DNA from: Actinomycetes bacterium
Lineage (GTDB): Bacteria; Actinomycetota; Acidimicrobiia; Acidimicrobiales; JAKAOS01
NCBI GenBank assembly: GCA_021790615.1
Contig: JAJYGW010000109.1
Location: forward strand, 1-31,932
DNA length: 31,932 nucleotides
Direction: 5' to 3'
Below are positions 7,197 to 16,100 of the stretch, one piece after another. The translations under genes were made by a program, and so were the position numbers. A model generated the notes under the pieces. It ran no database searches, had not been told where the DNA came from, and saw only the letters and a list, made by a program, of their open reading frames with translations. Within the stretch, counting starts at the first letter, position 1. Each line of letters opens with the position of its first letter.

Positions 7197-8085
7197 AGAT
7201 GGCGACCATGTCGCCGCGGGCGTCGACGGCGATGCCCCCGCCCGTACCGCCGAGACGGCCGACCGCTTCCAAAGCTGCTCCGACGGCAGCCTCGAGGCCG
7301 GACCCGGCTTCGACGGCCCAGACCACACGATGGGCGAAGCCGGCGACCATGAAGGCTTCACCCGCGCCGGTTGCCGACACGGCAATTCCTGACGGCACGG
7401 CGAGGACGCCGGCTCCCGGGATGGGCGAGTCGCCCACCCGCCCCCGGCGTTGCCCTGCGCGGCCGCCGGTCGAGGTGGCCGCCGCGACGTGGCCGGCGGC
7501 GTCGACGGCGACTGCGCCGACCGTGCCCTCGGTCGAGAAGGGGGCGTCGGAGGAGGTCGCCCTGGAAAGGCCCCCACCACCGAGAGGTGGCGCATCGTCG
7601 GCAGCCGGGTGGCCGTTCAGCAGTTCGGGCCGCATCTCGTCGAGGCCCTGCTCCCGGCAGAAACGATCCGCCCCCTCCCCCGCCAGCAGCACCGGCCCGT
7701 CGGGCACCCCGCCGGCCCCGGCAACCGCGCGAGCGGCCCGGACAGGGTTCGCCGGATATGTCCCGGCACAGATCGCGCCGACGAGGCCGGAGGAGCCGTC
7801 CATCACGCTCGCGTCCATCTCGACGGTCCCGTCCGCCGTCGGCACCGCGCCCCGGCCGGCGTTGAAGCGACCGGAGTCCTCGAGGCCAGAGACAGCTCCG
7901 ACGACGGCGTCGAGCGCGGCACCTCCGCCCTCCAGCACGCCCCAACCTGCGTCGACCGCCTGCTCGAGCGCCGCGATCAGCACACCGGCATCCTCGTCGC
8001 TCTCGACGGCCGAGAAGACGCCCGCGCCACCATGGACGACGATCGCCGGAAGCCCGAGTGCCACGACGTCCCCATGCGCTGCCAT
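7129..8085 (-). CDS. Isoaspartyl peptidase/L-asparaginase, Ntn-hydrolase (T2) family
   Basis: Precursor of an N-terminal nucleophile hydrolase that cleaves isoaspartyl dipeptides and/or asparagine. The N-terminus carries the family start IVVHGGAG and the GRFNAGRGAVPTADGTVEMDA block. The self-cleavage site lies before T188 in EGTVGAVAVD, followed by AAATSTGG, so alpha and beta chains of about 187 and 131 residues would form. The C-terminal substrate-binding glycines (GGTGGGIAVD) are present. Start choice is uncertain: ATG 8085 leaves the shortest leader before the conserved region, while in-frame ATG 8097 and GTG 8115 are alternatives. The 3' end overlaps the acyl-CoA dehydrogenase frame tail-to-tail. 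Confidence 0.9.
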   Translation of the reverse strand: MAAHGDVVALGLPAIVVHGGAGVFSAVESDEDAGVLIAALEQAVDAGWGVLEGGGAALDAVVGAVSGLEDSGRFNAGRGAVPTADGTVEMDASVMDGSSGLVGAICAGTYPANPVRAARAVAGAGGVPDGPVLLAGEGADRFCREQGLDEMRPELLNGHPAADDAPPLGGGGLSRATSSDAPFSTEGTVGAVAVDAAGHVAAATSTGGRAGQRRGRVGDSPIPGAGVLAVPSGIAVSATGAGEAFMVAGFAHRVVWAVEAGSGLEAAVGAALEAVGRLGGTGGGIAVDARGDMVAIFTSPAMARAWRGSDRRGAHLFA

Positions 8086-8101
8086 ACCGTGCGGCATGGT
8101 A
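8085..8101. promoter_or_regulatory. Imperfect inverted repeat TACCGTGC-G-GCATGGTA near the asparaginase start
   Basis: A 17-base dyad with one mismatch per arm, in the short divergent region between the asparaginase and DMT transporter genes. It could be an operator for either gene. If the asparaginase starts at 8097 or 8115 it would instead be coding sequence. Confidence 0.35.
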
Positions 8102-8147
8102 ACGGCCAAGTGCACGTGTGCTCCGCCGGGTCGGCGAGGATGGTGGC

Positions 8148-9080
8148 ATGAGCCGCAAGGGCTGGCTGCTGTTCGCCGCGATGGGCGTCATCTGGGGACT
8201 GCCCTACCTGCTCATCAAGATCTCGGTCCGCGAGATCTCCCCGCCCATGCTCGTAGAGATGCGCACCGGTGGTGCCTGCCTGATCCTCGTGCCGCTCGCC
8301 CTCGCGAAGGGCGCCCTCCTCCCGGTGCTTCGGCGGTGGAGGCCGCTCCTCATGTTCACCCTGGCCGAGATCGCCGTTCCCTGGTTCTTCCTCTTCAGCG
8401 CCGAGCGGCGGCTCTCGAGCTCGCTCTCAGGGCTGCTCGTGGCTGCCGTGCCGCTGATCGGCGGGCTGCTCGGCTGGATCACCGGAGCGGACCGCCTCGA
8501 CCGGCGCCGCGTGGTCGGCGTCCTCGTCGGCCTCGGCGGCGTCGCAGCGCTCGTCGGGTTCGACGTCGGCACGTCGAGTGCGCTGGCGGCGCTCTCGATC
8601 GGGGTGGTGGCGCTCGGATACGCCACCGGGCCCCTGATCCTGTCGCGCTACCTGGCGGGCCTGCCAGGGATCGGCGTCATGGCAGCAGGCCTCCTCGTCT
8701 GCAGCGTGGCCTACGCGCCGCTGGCGGCCGTCAACGTGCCCACCCGGGTGCTGTCGGCATCTGTGATCACGTCGGTGGTGGGGCTGACGCTCGTGTGCAC
8801 GGCGGTGGCGTTTCTTCTCTTCTTCGAGCTCATCGCCGAGGTGGGACCGGTTCGATCGACCGTCATCACCTACGCCAACCCGGCGGTGGCCGTCCTTCTC
8901 GGCGTGACGGTGCTGAACGAGAAGTTCGGCGTCGGGACGGCGTTGGGCTTCGCTCTCATCATCGCCGGCTGCATCCTCGCCACGGCGCACAACGCGCAGG
9001 AGCTTTCCGGGACGGGCCCCTCCCGAGCGCTCGTCGACGCCGAGCTGGGCTCGGACGAAGCGGGCCAGCACACCGAGTGA
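8148..9080 (+). CDS. EamA/DMT-superfamily transporter
   Basis: 310-residue polytopic inner-membrane protein with about ten hydrophobic segments and two EamA repeats. The first repeat begins GWLLFAAMGVIWGLPYLLIK. The second runs from about LAALSIGVVALGYA to FALIIAGCILATA, and includes the conserved end block TYANPAVAVLLGVTVLNEKF. The family exports or imports small metabolites such as amino acids and their derivatives; the substrate cannot be read. The C-terminal 25 residues are hydrophilic. It is the first gene after a divergent start region with the asparaginase gene. The next gene (histidine kinase) starts 124 bases later and is probably transcribed separately. Confidence 0.88.
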   Translation: MSRKGWLLFAAMGVIWGLPYLLIKISVREISPPMLVEMRTGGACLILVPLALAKGALLPVLRRWRPLLMFTLAEIAVPWFFLFSAERRLSSSLSGLLVAAVPLIGGLLGWITGADRLDRRRVVGVLVGLGGVAALVGFDVGTSSALAALSIGVVALGYATGPLILSRYLAGLPGIGVMAAGLLVCSVAYAPLAAVNVPTRVLSASVITSVVGLTLVCTAVAFLLFFELIAEVGPVRSTVITYANPAVAVLLGVTVLNEKFGVGTALGFALIIAGCILATAHNAQELSGTGPSRALVDAELGSDEAGQHTE

Positions 9081-9129
9081 CCGGCAGGCTCGACCGGTAC
9101 CGTCAGCGTCGCATCGCACCTTTGCGAGC

Positions 9130-9149
9130 CACGGTGACCGAGCACGGTG
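9130..9149. repeat. Direct repeat CACGGTG, 13-base period, upstream of the histidine kinase
   Basis: CACGGTG occurs at 9130-9136 and 9143-9149 in the 124-base gap before the kinase gene, about 45-60 bases upstream of its putative -10. Tandem sites of this kind can bind OmpR-type regulators such as the one encoded downstream, but the period here is slightly longer than usual. Confidence 0.25.
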
Positions 9150-9190
9150 CCGCCGGGCGGATCCGGGTTTTCCCCCCTGAGGCCTGCATG

Positions 9191-9196
9191 TACGAT
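9191..9196 (+). promoter_or_regulatory. -10 element (TACGAT) of the histidine kinase-regulator operon
   Basis: TACGAT is followed by 6 bases and then ATGTG. The ATG (9203) is out of frame and the GTG (9205) is the kinase start, so the message would begin within two bases of the GTG. Confidence 0.45.
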
Positions 9197-9204
9197 CCTG
9201 CGAT

Positions 9205-11193
9205 GTGCCTGCTGCAGCTTCGCCGGCAACGCCGGGGGCGCTCGACTCTGCTGAGCCGCTGAACCGCGACGCGGTCCGGCAGGCGCTCGGGGCGCTCTCC
9301 ACCCTCGTGTCGGTCGGGTTGTTCGCTGCGGACGCCGAGGGCTCGTGCTGGTACGTGAACCAGCCGCTGATCGACGCACTCGGCCTGGAGCTCCACTCGC
9401 GTGAGGAGCGGCCGTTCCGGCTCGCCCTTCCCGGGGGCACGATCCCGCGCGACGGACTGGCGTATCTCGAAGTCACCGCTGCCGGCTTCGAGTCTGCCGC
9501 AGGCTCGGGCAGCACCCGCCTCGGAGCCCGCGTGATGCCGCTCGTCGCAGGTTCAGGGGAGATCAGCGGGTACCTCGGCGTGGTCGTCGATGGCGACGGC
9601 GGCGAATCCGTCAAGACCTTGCACACGAGCGAACGGCTCGTCGACGCGCTCGTGGACCGGTCGCCCGAGGTGATCACGATCCTCAACGAGGACGGGACCT
9701 GGCGCTACTCGAACGCCGCCGCATGGCGGCTGCTCGGTTTCCGAGCCGACTTCGACCCCGCCGACGGCATCCTCTCCCTCATCCACCCCGACGACCTCCA
9801 CCTGGCCGAGGGCGTCCTCGCGCGGCTGCGGGCGGGGGTCGTGCGCCCCGAGCCGCTCGAGCTGCGGGTCCGCGCGGCGGGTGGGACCTGGCGCTACCTC
9901 GAGAGCCTGCTCGAGAACCTGGTCGACGACCCGGTGGTTCATGGTTTCTTGATCCGGTCCCATGACGTGACCGAACGCCGGCAGTCACGCCTCGCTCTGC
10001 TCGAAGCGAACGAGCGCCTCTCCACCCTCATCTCGAGCATGCACTTCGCCGTCCTCATGGAGGACGAGGAGCGGCGCATCGTCTTCACGAACGAGGCTTT
10101 CGTCAGCCTTTTCGAGGTGCCCGTGAGCGCCGACCAGCTCATCGGGAAGAAGGTCACCGACCTCGGACCGGAGTTCCTGCAGCACTTCGGCGACCCGACC
10201 TGGACGGACGCGATGGACCGGTCTGCAGAGGTCGTCCAAGAGAGCCGGCCCATCGTCGGGGATCGCATCACCATGACGGACGACCGCGTGCTCGAGCGCG
10301 ACTACCTGCCGATCGTGGCCGGCGGCGAATACCGGGGGCACGTGTGGCTCTTCCGGGACGTCTCGGTGCAGGCACGGGCCGAGGCTGCCTGGGAGCTCCT
10401 GATCGCACGACAGCGGCGCGAGAACGAACGCCTCGTCCAGCTCGACCGCGTCAAGGCCGGCTTCCTGGCGGAGATCAGCCATGAGCTGCGGACGCCGCTC
10501 ACATCGATCCTCAGCTTCACCGAGCTGCTCTCGGACGGCATCGGCAACGACGACCCGGCCGAGCAGAGCGAGTTCCTCGAGATCATCCGGAGGAACGCCG
10601 ATCGCCTCCTGCGTCTCGTCGACGACCTCCTCCTGCTCGACCGGCTCCAGTCGGGAGCGATGCCGCTCGAGTGGGGCGTGGTGGACCTGCCCTCGTTGCT
10701 GACGACCTGCGTCAGCGCGTTCGCTCCCTCGGCCGACCTGAAGGGGATCTCGTTGTCCTGCGAGATCGGCGAGGGACCGGCCATCGCCGGAGACCCGGAC
10801 CGCCTGTCCCAGGTGATCGACGTGCTGCTCTCGAACGCGATCAAGTTCACTCCCGAGAAGGGGCGGGTGAAGGTCAACGCCGCGCCGCAGGACGGCCTCT
10901 GGCACATCGAGGTCGCCGACACCGGTATCGGCATTCCGAAGAACGAGCAGGAGTCGTTGTTCGAGCGTTTCTTCCGGGCGACCAACGCGCGCGCCTCGCG
11001 GATCCCGGGCTCGGGTCTCGGGCTGGCGGTGGCGCGTGTGATCGTCGCGCTGCACGGTGGCTCGGTCCTGCTGAAGAGTGCCGTCGGCTCCGGCACCACG
11101 GTCTCGATCACCCTCCCTCTGCCGACCGGGAAGGGTGGTGGGCAGACGAGCCCCGGCCTTGCGGGCGACGAAGCGGAGGGGGCGGATGTCTGA
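9205..11193 (+). CDS. Soluble multi-PAS sensor histidine kinase
   Basis: 662-residue two-component sensor without any membrane segment, so it senses a cytosolic signal. Domains: a divergent PAS-like N-terminus (about 20-130); a PAS/PAC (about 140-260, with FRADFDPADGILSLIHPDDL and ending SHDVTERR); a third PAS (about 270-390); HisKA with the phosphorylated H426 in ISHELRTPL; then HATPase_c with N-box SNAIKF, G1 DTGIGIP, F-box FERFF and G2 GSGLGL. The GTG start at 9205 lies at the apparent transcription start. The 3' end overlaps the response-regulator gene by 8 bases (ATGTCTGA), so the two proteins form a cognate pair. The PAS ligand is unknown. Confidence 0.93.
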   Translation: MPAAASPATPGALDSAEPLNRDAVRQALGALSTLVSVGLFAADAEGSCWYVNQPLIDALGLELHSREERPFRLALPGGTIPRDGLAYLEVTAAGFESAAGSGSTRLGARVMPLVAGSGEISGYLGVVVDGDGGESVKTLHTSERLVDALVDRSPEVITILNEDGTWRYSNAAAWRLLGFRADFDPADGILSLIHPDDLHLAEGVLARLRAGVVRPEPLELRVRAAGGTWRYLESLLENLVDDPVVHGFLIRSHDVTERRQSRLALLEANERLSTLISSMHFAVLMEDEERRIVFTNEAFVSLFEVPVSADQLIGKKVTDLGPEFLQHFGDPTWTDAMDRSAEVVQESRPIVGDRITMTDDRVLERDYLPIVAGGEYRGHVWLFRDVSVQARAEAAWELLIARQRRENERLVQLDRVKAGFLAEISHELRTPLTSILSFTELLSDGIGNDDPAEQSEFLEIIRRNADRLLRLVDDLLLLDRLQSGAMPLEWGVVDLPSLLTTCVSAFAPSADLKGISLSCEIGEGPAIAGDPDRLSQVIDVLLSNAIKFTPEKGRVKVNAAPQDGLWHIEVADTGIGIPKNEQESLFERFFRATNARASRIPGSGLGLAVARVIVALHGGSVLLKSAVGSGTTVSITLPLPTGKGGGQTSPGLAGDEAEGADV

Positions 11194-12115
11194 CCGGCAC
11201 GTGCCCGATCGGCGGCAGCCCTGCGTGCTCAACATCGAGGACGACGAGGACATCGCACGGGTCGTCCGGACGCTGCTCGAGCGAGCCGGCTACCGCGTCG
11301 TGTCAGTCGGTGACGGCCGCGAAGGCCTGCGGCTCTTCCATGATGAGCGCCCGGATCTCGTGATCCTCGACCTCGGCCTGCCGACTCTCGACGGTTGGAC
11401 GCTCATCGAGCGCGTCCGGGACCTCAGCTCTGCTCCCATCCTCGTGCTGACCGCACGCGACTCAGAGAGCGACAAGGTGCGGGGTCTGCGCACCGGGGCC
11501 GACGACTACTTGACGAAACCCTTCGGAAACTCCGAGCTCGTCGCCCGTGTCGAGGCGCTCCTGCGCCGGCGCGTCACGAGACCCGCTGCCGCGTCGTCGG
11601 TAGGGTCGGCCCACGGAGCAGCAGCCCTCGGCACTCCCGGCTCGGCTGCCGCGGCCGAGGGCGTGAGCGCACGGGGAGCCGGTGCAAGCGGTGTGGCCGG
11701 TACCTCCGGCGCCTCCGGTGGGGCCGGTGCGATCGGTGCAGTCGGTGGAGCTGAACGGGCAGGGGGCGCGGCTGGCGCCCAGTTCGGGAGCGGCGCGGCG
11801 TCGAGATTGGTCAACGAACATGGGGTGGAAGTGGACTTCGACCTCCACGTCGTGCGCGCAGGAGGCAGGCCGGTCGACCTCACGCCGACGGAGTACCGGT
11901 TGCTCGAGACACTGATGACGCACCGCGGGCAGGTGCTCTCGCCCGAGCAGCTGCTGCGGCTGGCCTGGCGCGATCCGACCGCCACCGGCCCGGACCGTGT
12001 GAAGTTCACCGTCCTGCGCCTGCGCCGCAAGCTCGGCTGGGACAGCGGCCCGGAGAACCCGATCGAGACCCTGCGCGGATTCGGGTACCGGTATCGCCCC
12101 GAGCGGCGTACCTAA
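11186..12115 (+). CDS. OmpR-family response regulator with a long Gly/Ala-rich linker
   Basis: 309-residue DNA-binding partner of the preceding kinase. The REC domain (about 13-128) has the acidic pocket D19/D20, phosphoacceptor D62 (ILDLGLP), T89 and K111. The winged-helix Trans_reg_C domain occupies about 215-305 (LTPTEYRLLETLMTHRGQVLSPEQLL, then VKFTVLRLRRKL). Between them, residues 133-206 form a low-complexity Ala/Gly/Ser stretch with GASG/GAGG-like repeats. OmpR-family linkers are normally 5-20 residues. The ATG at 11186 has GGAGG about 7 bases upstream and overlaps the kinase stop. The frame is open to 11078, but that part is inside the kinase gene. Confidence 0.93.
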   Translation: MSDRHVPDRRQPCVLNIEDDEDIARVVRTLLERAGYRVVSVGDGREGLRLFHDERPDLVILDLGLPTLDGWTLIERVRDLSSAPILVLTARDSESDKVRGLRTGADDYLTKPFGNSELVARVEALLRRRVTRPAAASSVGSAHGAAALGTPGSAAAAEGVSARGAGASGVAGTSGASGGAGAIGAVGGAERAGGAAGAQFGSGAASRLVNEHGVEVDFDLHVVRAGGRPVDLTPTEYRLLETLMTHRGQVLSPEQLLRLAWRDPTATGPDRVKFTVLRLRRKLGWDSGPENPIETLRGFGYRYRPERRT

Positions 12116-12422
12116 AGCATTTCCGGCGCCCGCGCCGCGGCCAATCTATTGCCAGTCAAGCTGCAACCAACCCGCAACCGCCCCCGAACCAAACGCTCAC
12201 TTGGTTGGCGCATCATCGTGCTCGAGCAAGTGTCCTAGCGGGGGCCAGGCCACTTGACCGGATGGCACGCACGAGTGCGGGCCATCTCGGACGGAGGGTC
12301 CGCGCGGGGGCGGACCGCTCCGCAACGATGGTGACGAGGGGCCTGTGCGGGGGCCGGGTCCCTCGCACCGCCGGACATGTGAACAGCTGCGACGACAGAT
12401 CCGGATGGTTCTGGGACACGAG
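12116..12422. other. Intergenic region (307 bases) with a 6-base-arm inverted repeat
   Basis: No gene is supported here. AACCAA-N8-TTGGTT lies at 12187-12206, shortly after CAACC repeats at 12162-12180. The hairpin is not followed by a T-run, so it is not a standard terminator; it could be an operator. I see no convincing promoter for the downstream REC gene. Confidence 0.4.
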
Positions 12423-13136
12423 ATGGGAATGCAACCGATGGGGCAGACTCCCGATCACGGGAAGGTGCTCGTCGTCGAGGACGACGAATCGGCAGCCGTC
12501 TTCGTGACGCGCGTCCTCGCTCGGGCCGGATTCGATTCGTTCTGGGCCGCGGACGCCGACGAGGCGACGTCGATGCTCGCGAACGACCGCTACGACGTGC
12601 TGTTGGCCGACTTCCGTCTCGCCGGCCGCAGCGGGCTGGAGCTGGTCCGAAAGACGCGCGACGCACAGCCGGCCGTCCGGATCGCCGTGATGACCTCCTT
12701 CAACGAGACGGGACTCGAAAGCCGCGCACGCTCGCTCGGTGCCGACGACTTCTTCGAGAAACCGCTCGTCCCGTCGATCCTCGTGTCCCGCATCGGGCAC
12801 CTCGCCGACCTTTCCCGGAGGGGAGCGCCTCACACCGCAGAGGTGCCGCGAGCGATCGGGACGACACGCCGCTCCACCATGGCGAGGGGACCACGTTCGG
12901 CCCCACTCGACACTCCCAAGATCCCGTCCGACCGTTCTTCCGGCTGCGAGGAAGCTGCGAAGGGGCACGGCAGCGGGCACGGCGACAACGCTGCGCCCGC
13001 TGCTCCGCCCCCCTTGCCAGGACTCGGAGCCGTACCGCTCTGGACGTCCGCCATGCCCGTCGTCTCCCACATCGCGTCGGAGTACGGGCCGGTCACCTTG
13101 CCGCAGACGAGCGCGGCCTGGAGCTTCGCGGACTGA
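12423..13136 (+). CDS. REC-only response regulator with an unassigned Pro/Ala-rich tail
   Basis: Single receiver domain (about residues 12-125) with the acidic pair in LVVEDDES, phosphoacceptor Asp in LLADFRL, Thr in VMTSF and Lys in FFEKPL. The remaining 110 or so residues are rich in Arg, Ser, Pro and Ala with no domain I recognise. There is no DNA-binding output, so it may act by protein contact with the neighbouring kinase system. The start is uncertain: ATG at 12423, 12429 or 12438 are all close and the frame is open to 12345. The 3' end overlaps lhr tail-to-tail by 44 bases, and part of the tail lies antisense to the lhr 3' end. Confidence 0.75.
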   Translation: MGMQPMGQTPDHGKVLVVEDDESAAVFVTRVLARAGFDSFWAADADEATSMLANDRYDVLLADFRLAGRSGLELVRKTRDAQPAVRIAVMTSFNETGLESRARSLGADDFFEKPLVPSILVSRIGHLADLSRRGAPHTAEVPRAIGTTRRSTMARGPRSAPLDTPKIPSDRSSGCEEAAKGHGSGHGDNAAPAAPPPLPGLGAVPLWTSAMPVVSHIASEYGPVTLPQTSAAWSFAD

Positions 13137-16100
13137 ACGCCCCGACGCCGGCGGCGCCGGCCGACGGGCCACGAGCGACGACGCCATCGACGAGGGTGAC
13201 GGTGTTCGTCCGGAGTGACGGCACACGCGGCCCTGGCAGGATGACGCCGGTCAGGTTGAGCGGGTCAGCCGCCGAGATCGTGAGCGGCCTCCCTTCCCAT
13301 CCGTCCTGGCCTTGCCGCCCGTCCGTCCCGGATCGCCGGAGTGACCGGAGCTGCTCGTAGGCCTCGGGTAGAGCGAACTGCTCGCCTGTGAACCCCCCGA
13401 CGAAGCGCCCGCCCAGCACCACGCCTCGCGCTTCCAGGCGCCGGAGCGCCCAGAGGACCTCGCGCCAGCCGATGCCCATGAGCTCGCGCTGGACGAGATC
13501 GCGAAAGACGATGCCCCAGCGGGCGAGCAACTGGCCGGCGAGCGCCTCGGCCAGCTCGTCGAGGTCGTATTCCGAAGCGTCCCCCGCTCGCTGTGGCCCG
13601 AGCAGCGACCAACGCCCACCCGAGAGCGCCGGGCGCAACCGCGGTCGCGGGCCGCCACTTCGCCGCGGTCGAGGGACCGGCCTGCCGACGCGGCTCCGCA
13701 GGCCCACACCGGAGCCCGAGACCTGCTCGCTCACGAGGTTGCCGAGGCGGTGACGGCCCCCGAGGAGCGACCGGACCGCCTGGAACCCGTCCGCTGTCAC
13801 GAGACCACGGGCGATTCCGTCCCAGAGAGCATCCGCCACCTCGATCGGCATCCGGCCGGTCACGCCACAGAGATCGGTGAGGAACAGCGCGCCCCTCGAG
13901 GAGAGCGCTTCGAGCACGTCGGCCGTCGCTCCGAAGGCGGCTTCGTCCGCTGTGGCATCGCCGCGCAGCGCCGCCAGCAGCCAGTCGGCGTCCTCACGCC
14001 GGAACAACGAGATCGGCGTCGCCGGTGAAGGGGTCATGCCCGGGCGCTTGGCCGGCTCGGACTGATCCGCTGCCGGCGACTGCCGCTGCGACGGTCCGGG
14101 GGCTACGCCGGCGACAGTGGTGCCTCTCAGCCCGAGCCGCCCGAAGCCGACCTCTCCCTGCGAGCACAGGTCGTCGAGGAGCCCGGGCTGGTACGAGGCC
14201 ACCCGGGCCGGGAGGATCGACTCCTCCCAGGCGCCGACCGGCGCCTCGAAGCCCTGCAGCTGCTCGATCACCTCGGCGACGCCACCGGTCCCGATGAGCC
14301 TGTTGCCGGGGCCCGCGTGCTGCCACGTGATGAGGAAGCGCATGAACTGCTGGGCGCTCACCGCTTCGATCGAGCGTCGGGCTCCGTCGCGCATCCGGGC
14401 GTGGATCCGCATGAGGAGATGGCGGGCGGCATAGCGGTCGGCCGGATCGTCGGCCACATGGCACTGCAGCACCGAGCCCTCGCCCTCGAGGCGCGCGACG
14501 GCCGATCTCACCTCGAGCTCCCGCTCGATGCCGATCGCGATCCTAAGTGCCAGCTCGCCTGTCGTGAGCGGCTCGGAGACGAGCAGAGCCGCCCGCACAG
14601 CCTCCGCGACGACGTCCTCGGGCAGCGGCTCCGGCTGCGGCGTCAAGGACTCGGGCAGCGCCAGGTCGGGCTCGAAGCGCGCGCCCGGCAACATGATCTC
14701 GAGTGCCGTGCGGCGTTCTCTCGCCGCCCAACGGCGCTCCCCGGACGGCAGTGTCACGACGAACGCGCGGTTGGCCGCTGCCAGGGCGCCGAACCACACC
14801 TCCCACTCACGCTCGGGATCGACGAGCACCTGCGTGGCCAGCAGATCGTGCAGCTCCTCGGGATCGCGCGGCTCGGGACGCGCCTGTTGCCCGACGGAGG
14901 CGACGACGACCGGGTCGAGCCGGGACAGGTCCCGCGATTCGAGCGGGACACCGCCGCGGCGGGTCTGCACAGCTCGCGAGCGCCGTTCCTCGAGCGGCGC
15001 ATCGTCGAGGTAGGTGTAGGGACGCCCGTTGAGGATCTCCTCCGACAGTATCGACGGCCCGACCGAGTCGACGAAGTGCGTCTCGAGGCGACCTTCCGAC
15101 AGGCCGTCGAGGAGCTCCGTCAGCGCCGGGAGATCCATGGACTCGGTCATGCAGTCCGCCATCGTCTGGCGGACGACGGGGTGGTCCGGGATCACGATCG
15201 GACCGCTCACGTTCTCCTGGCATGCCGCCAGCATCGGGAAGATCGCCGCCATGAGGTCGTCAGCCTCCATGCGCTGGATGGCAGGCGGGAGGTGGCGGCT
15301 CCCCCGGTAGCGGGGGGAGACGAGTGACCTCGAGAGGTTCCAGCGCCAGCGGGAGCCGAAGATCGGCGTCGGCAGCACGGCCTGCTCGAGCGTCTCGGTC
15401 ACAGCTCGCGGCGACAGGTAGCTCACGACATCCGGCAGCGGGAAGGAATGCTGCGGCCCGAGGGACAGGACTACGGCGTCGTCACTCGCCGCCGCCTGCA
15501 GCTCGAAATCGAACGAGCGGCAGAAACGCTTCCTCAGCGCCAACCCGAGCCCCCTGTTCACCCTCGCCCCCCGGGGCGAGTGGAGCACGAGCTGCATCCC
15601 CCCGGTGTCGTCGAAGAAACGCTCGACGACGAAGCGGTCCACCGTCGGGAGCTTGCCGAGCTCCTGCTTGCCGGTCGCGAGGTAGGCGACCACCTGCTCG
15701 GCCGCACGTGGGTCGACGCCCGAGGCCTCCTGCACGTGACGGACCGCCGCCGCCACGGACTCGTCCAGTGCCCGCTCGACTCCGAGGCGAAGGTCCGACA
15801 CGGCCCTCGACAGCTCTGCCGTGCGCGCCGGCGCCTCACCGAGCCAGAACGGCACGGACGGCGGCGCGCCCTGCGCGTCGACCACCCTCACGGTTCCCGA
15901 CTCGACACGGCGGATGCGCCATGTGTGACTACCGAGCAGGAACACGTCACCGGCCATGGACTCGATGGCCCAGTCCTCGTTCACGGTGCCGACGAAGGTG
16001 TCCTCCGGCTCGAGCACGACGCGGTAGTCGGCGAGCTCCGGGATCGCGCCACCGGAGGTCGTCGCAGTGAGACGAGCGCCGCGGCGGGGCCGGAGAACGG

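Noticed and set aside
9151..9180. Possible terminator (GC-rich stretch followed by GTTTTC) after the DMT transporter
   Set aside because: The stem is weak and the T-run is short and followed by a C-run. Not convincing as an intrinsic terminator.
7193..9262. 689-codon plus-strand frame across asparaginase and DMT transporter
   Set aside because: It is antisense to the asparaginase and out of frame with the transporter. Composition is Pro/Ala/Arg-biased with no domain.
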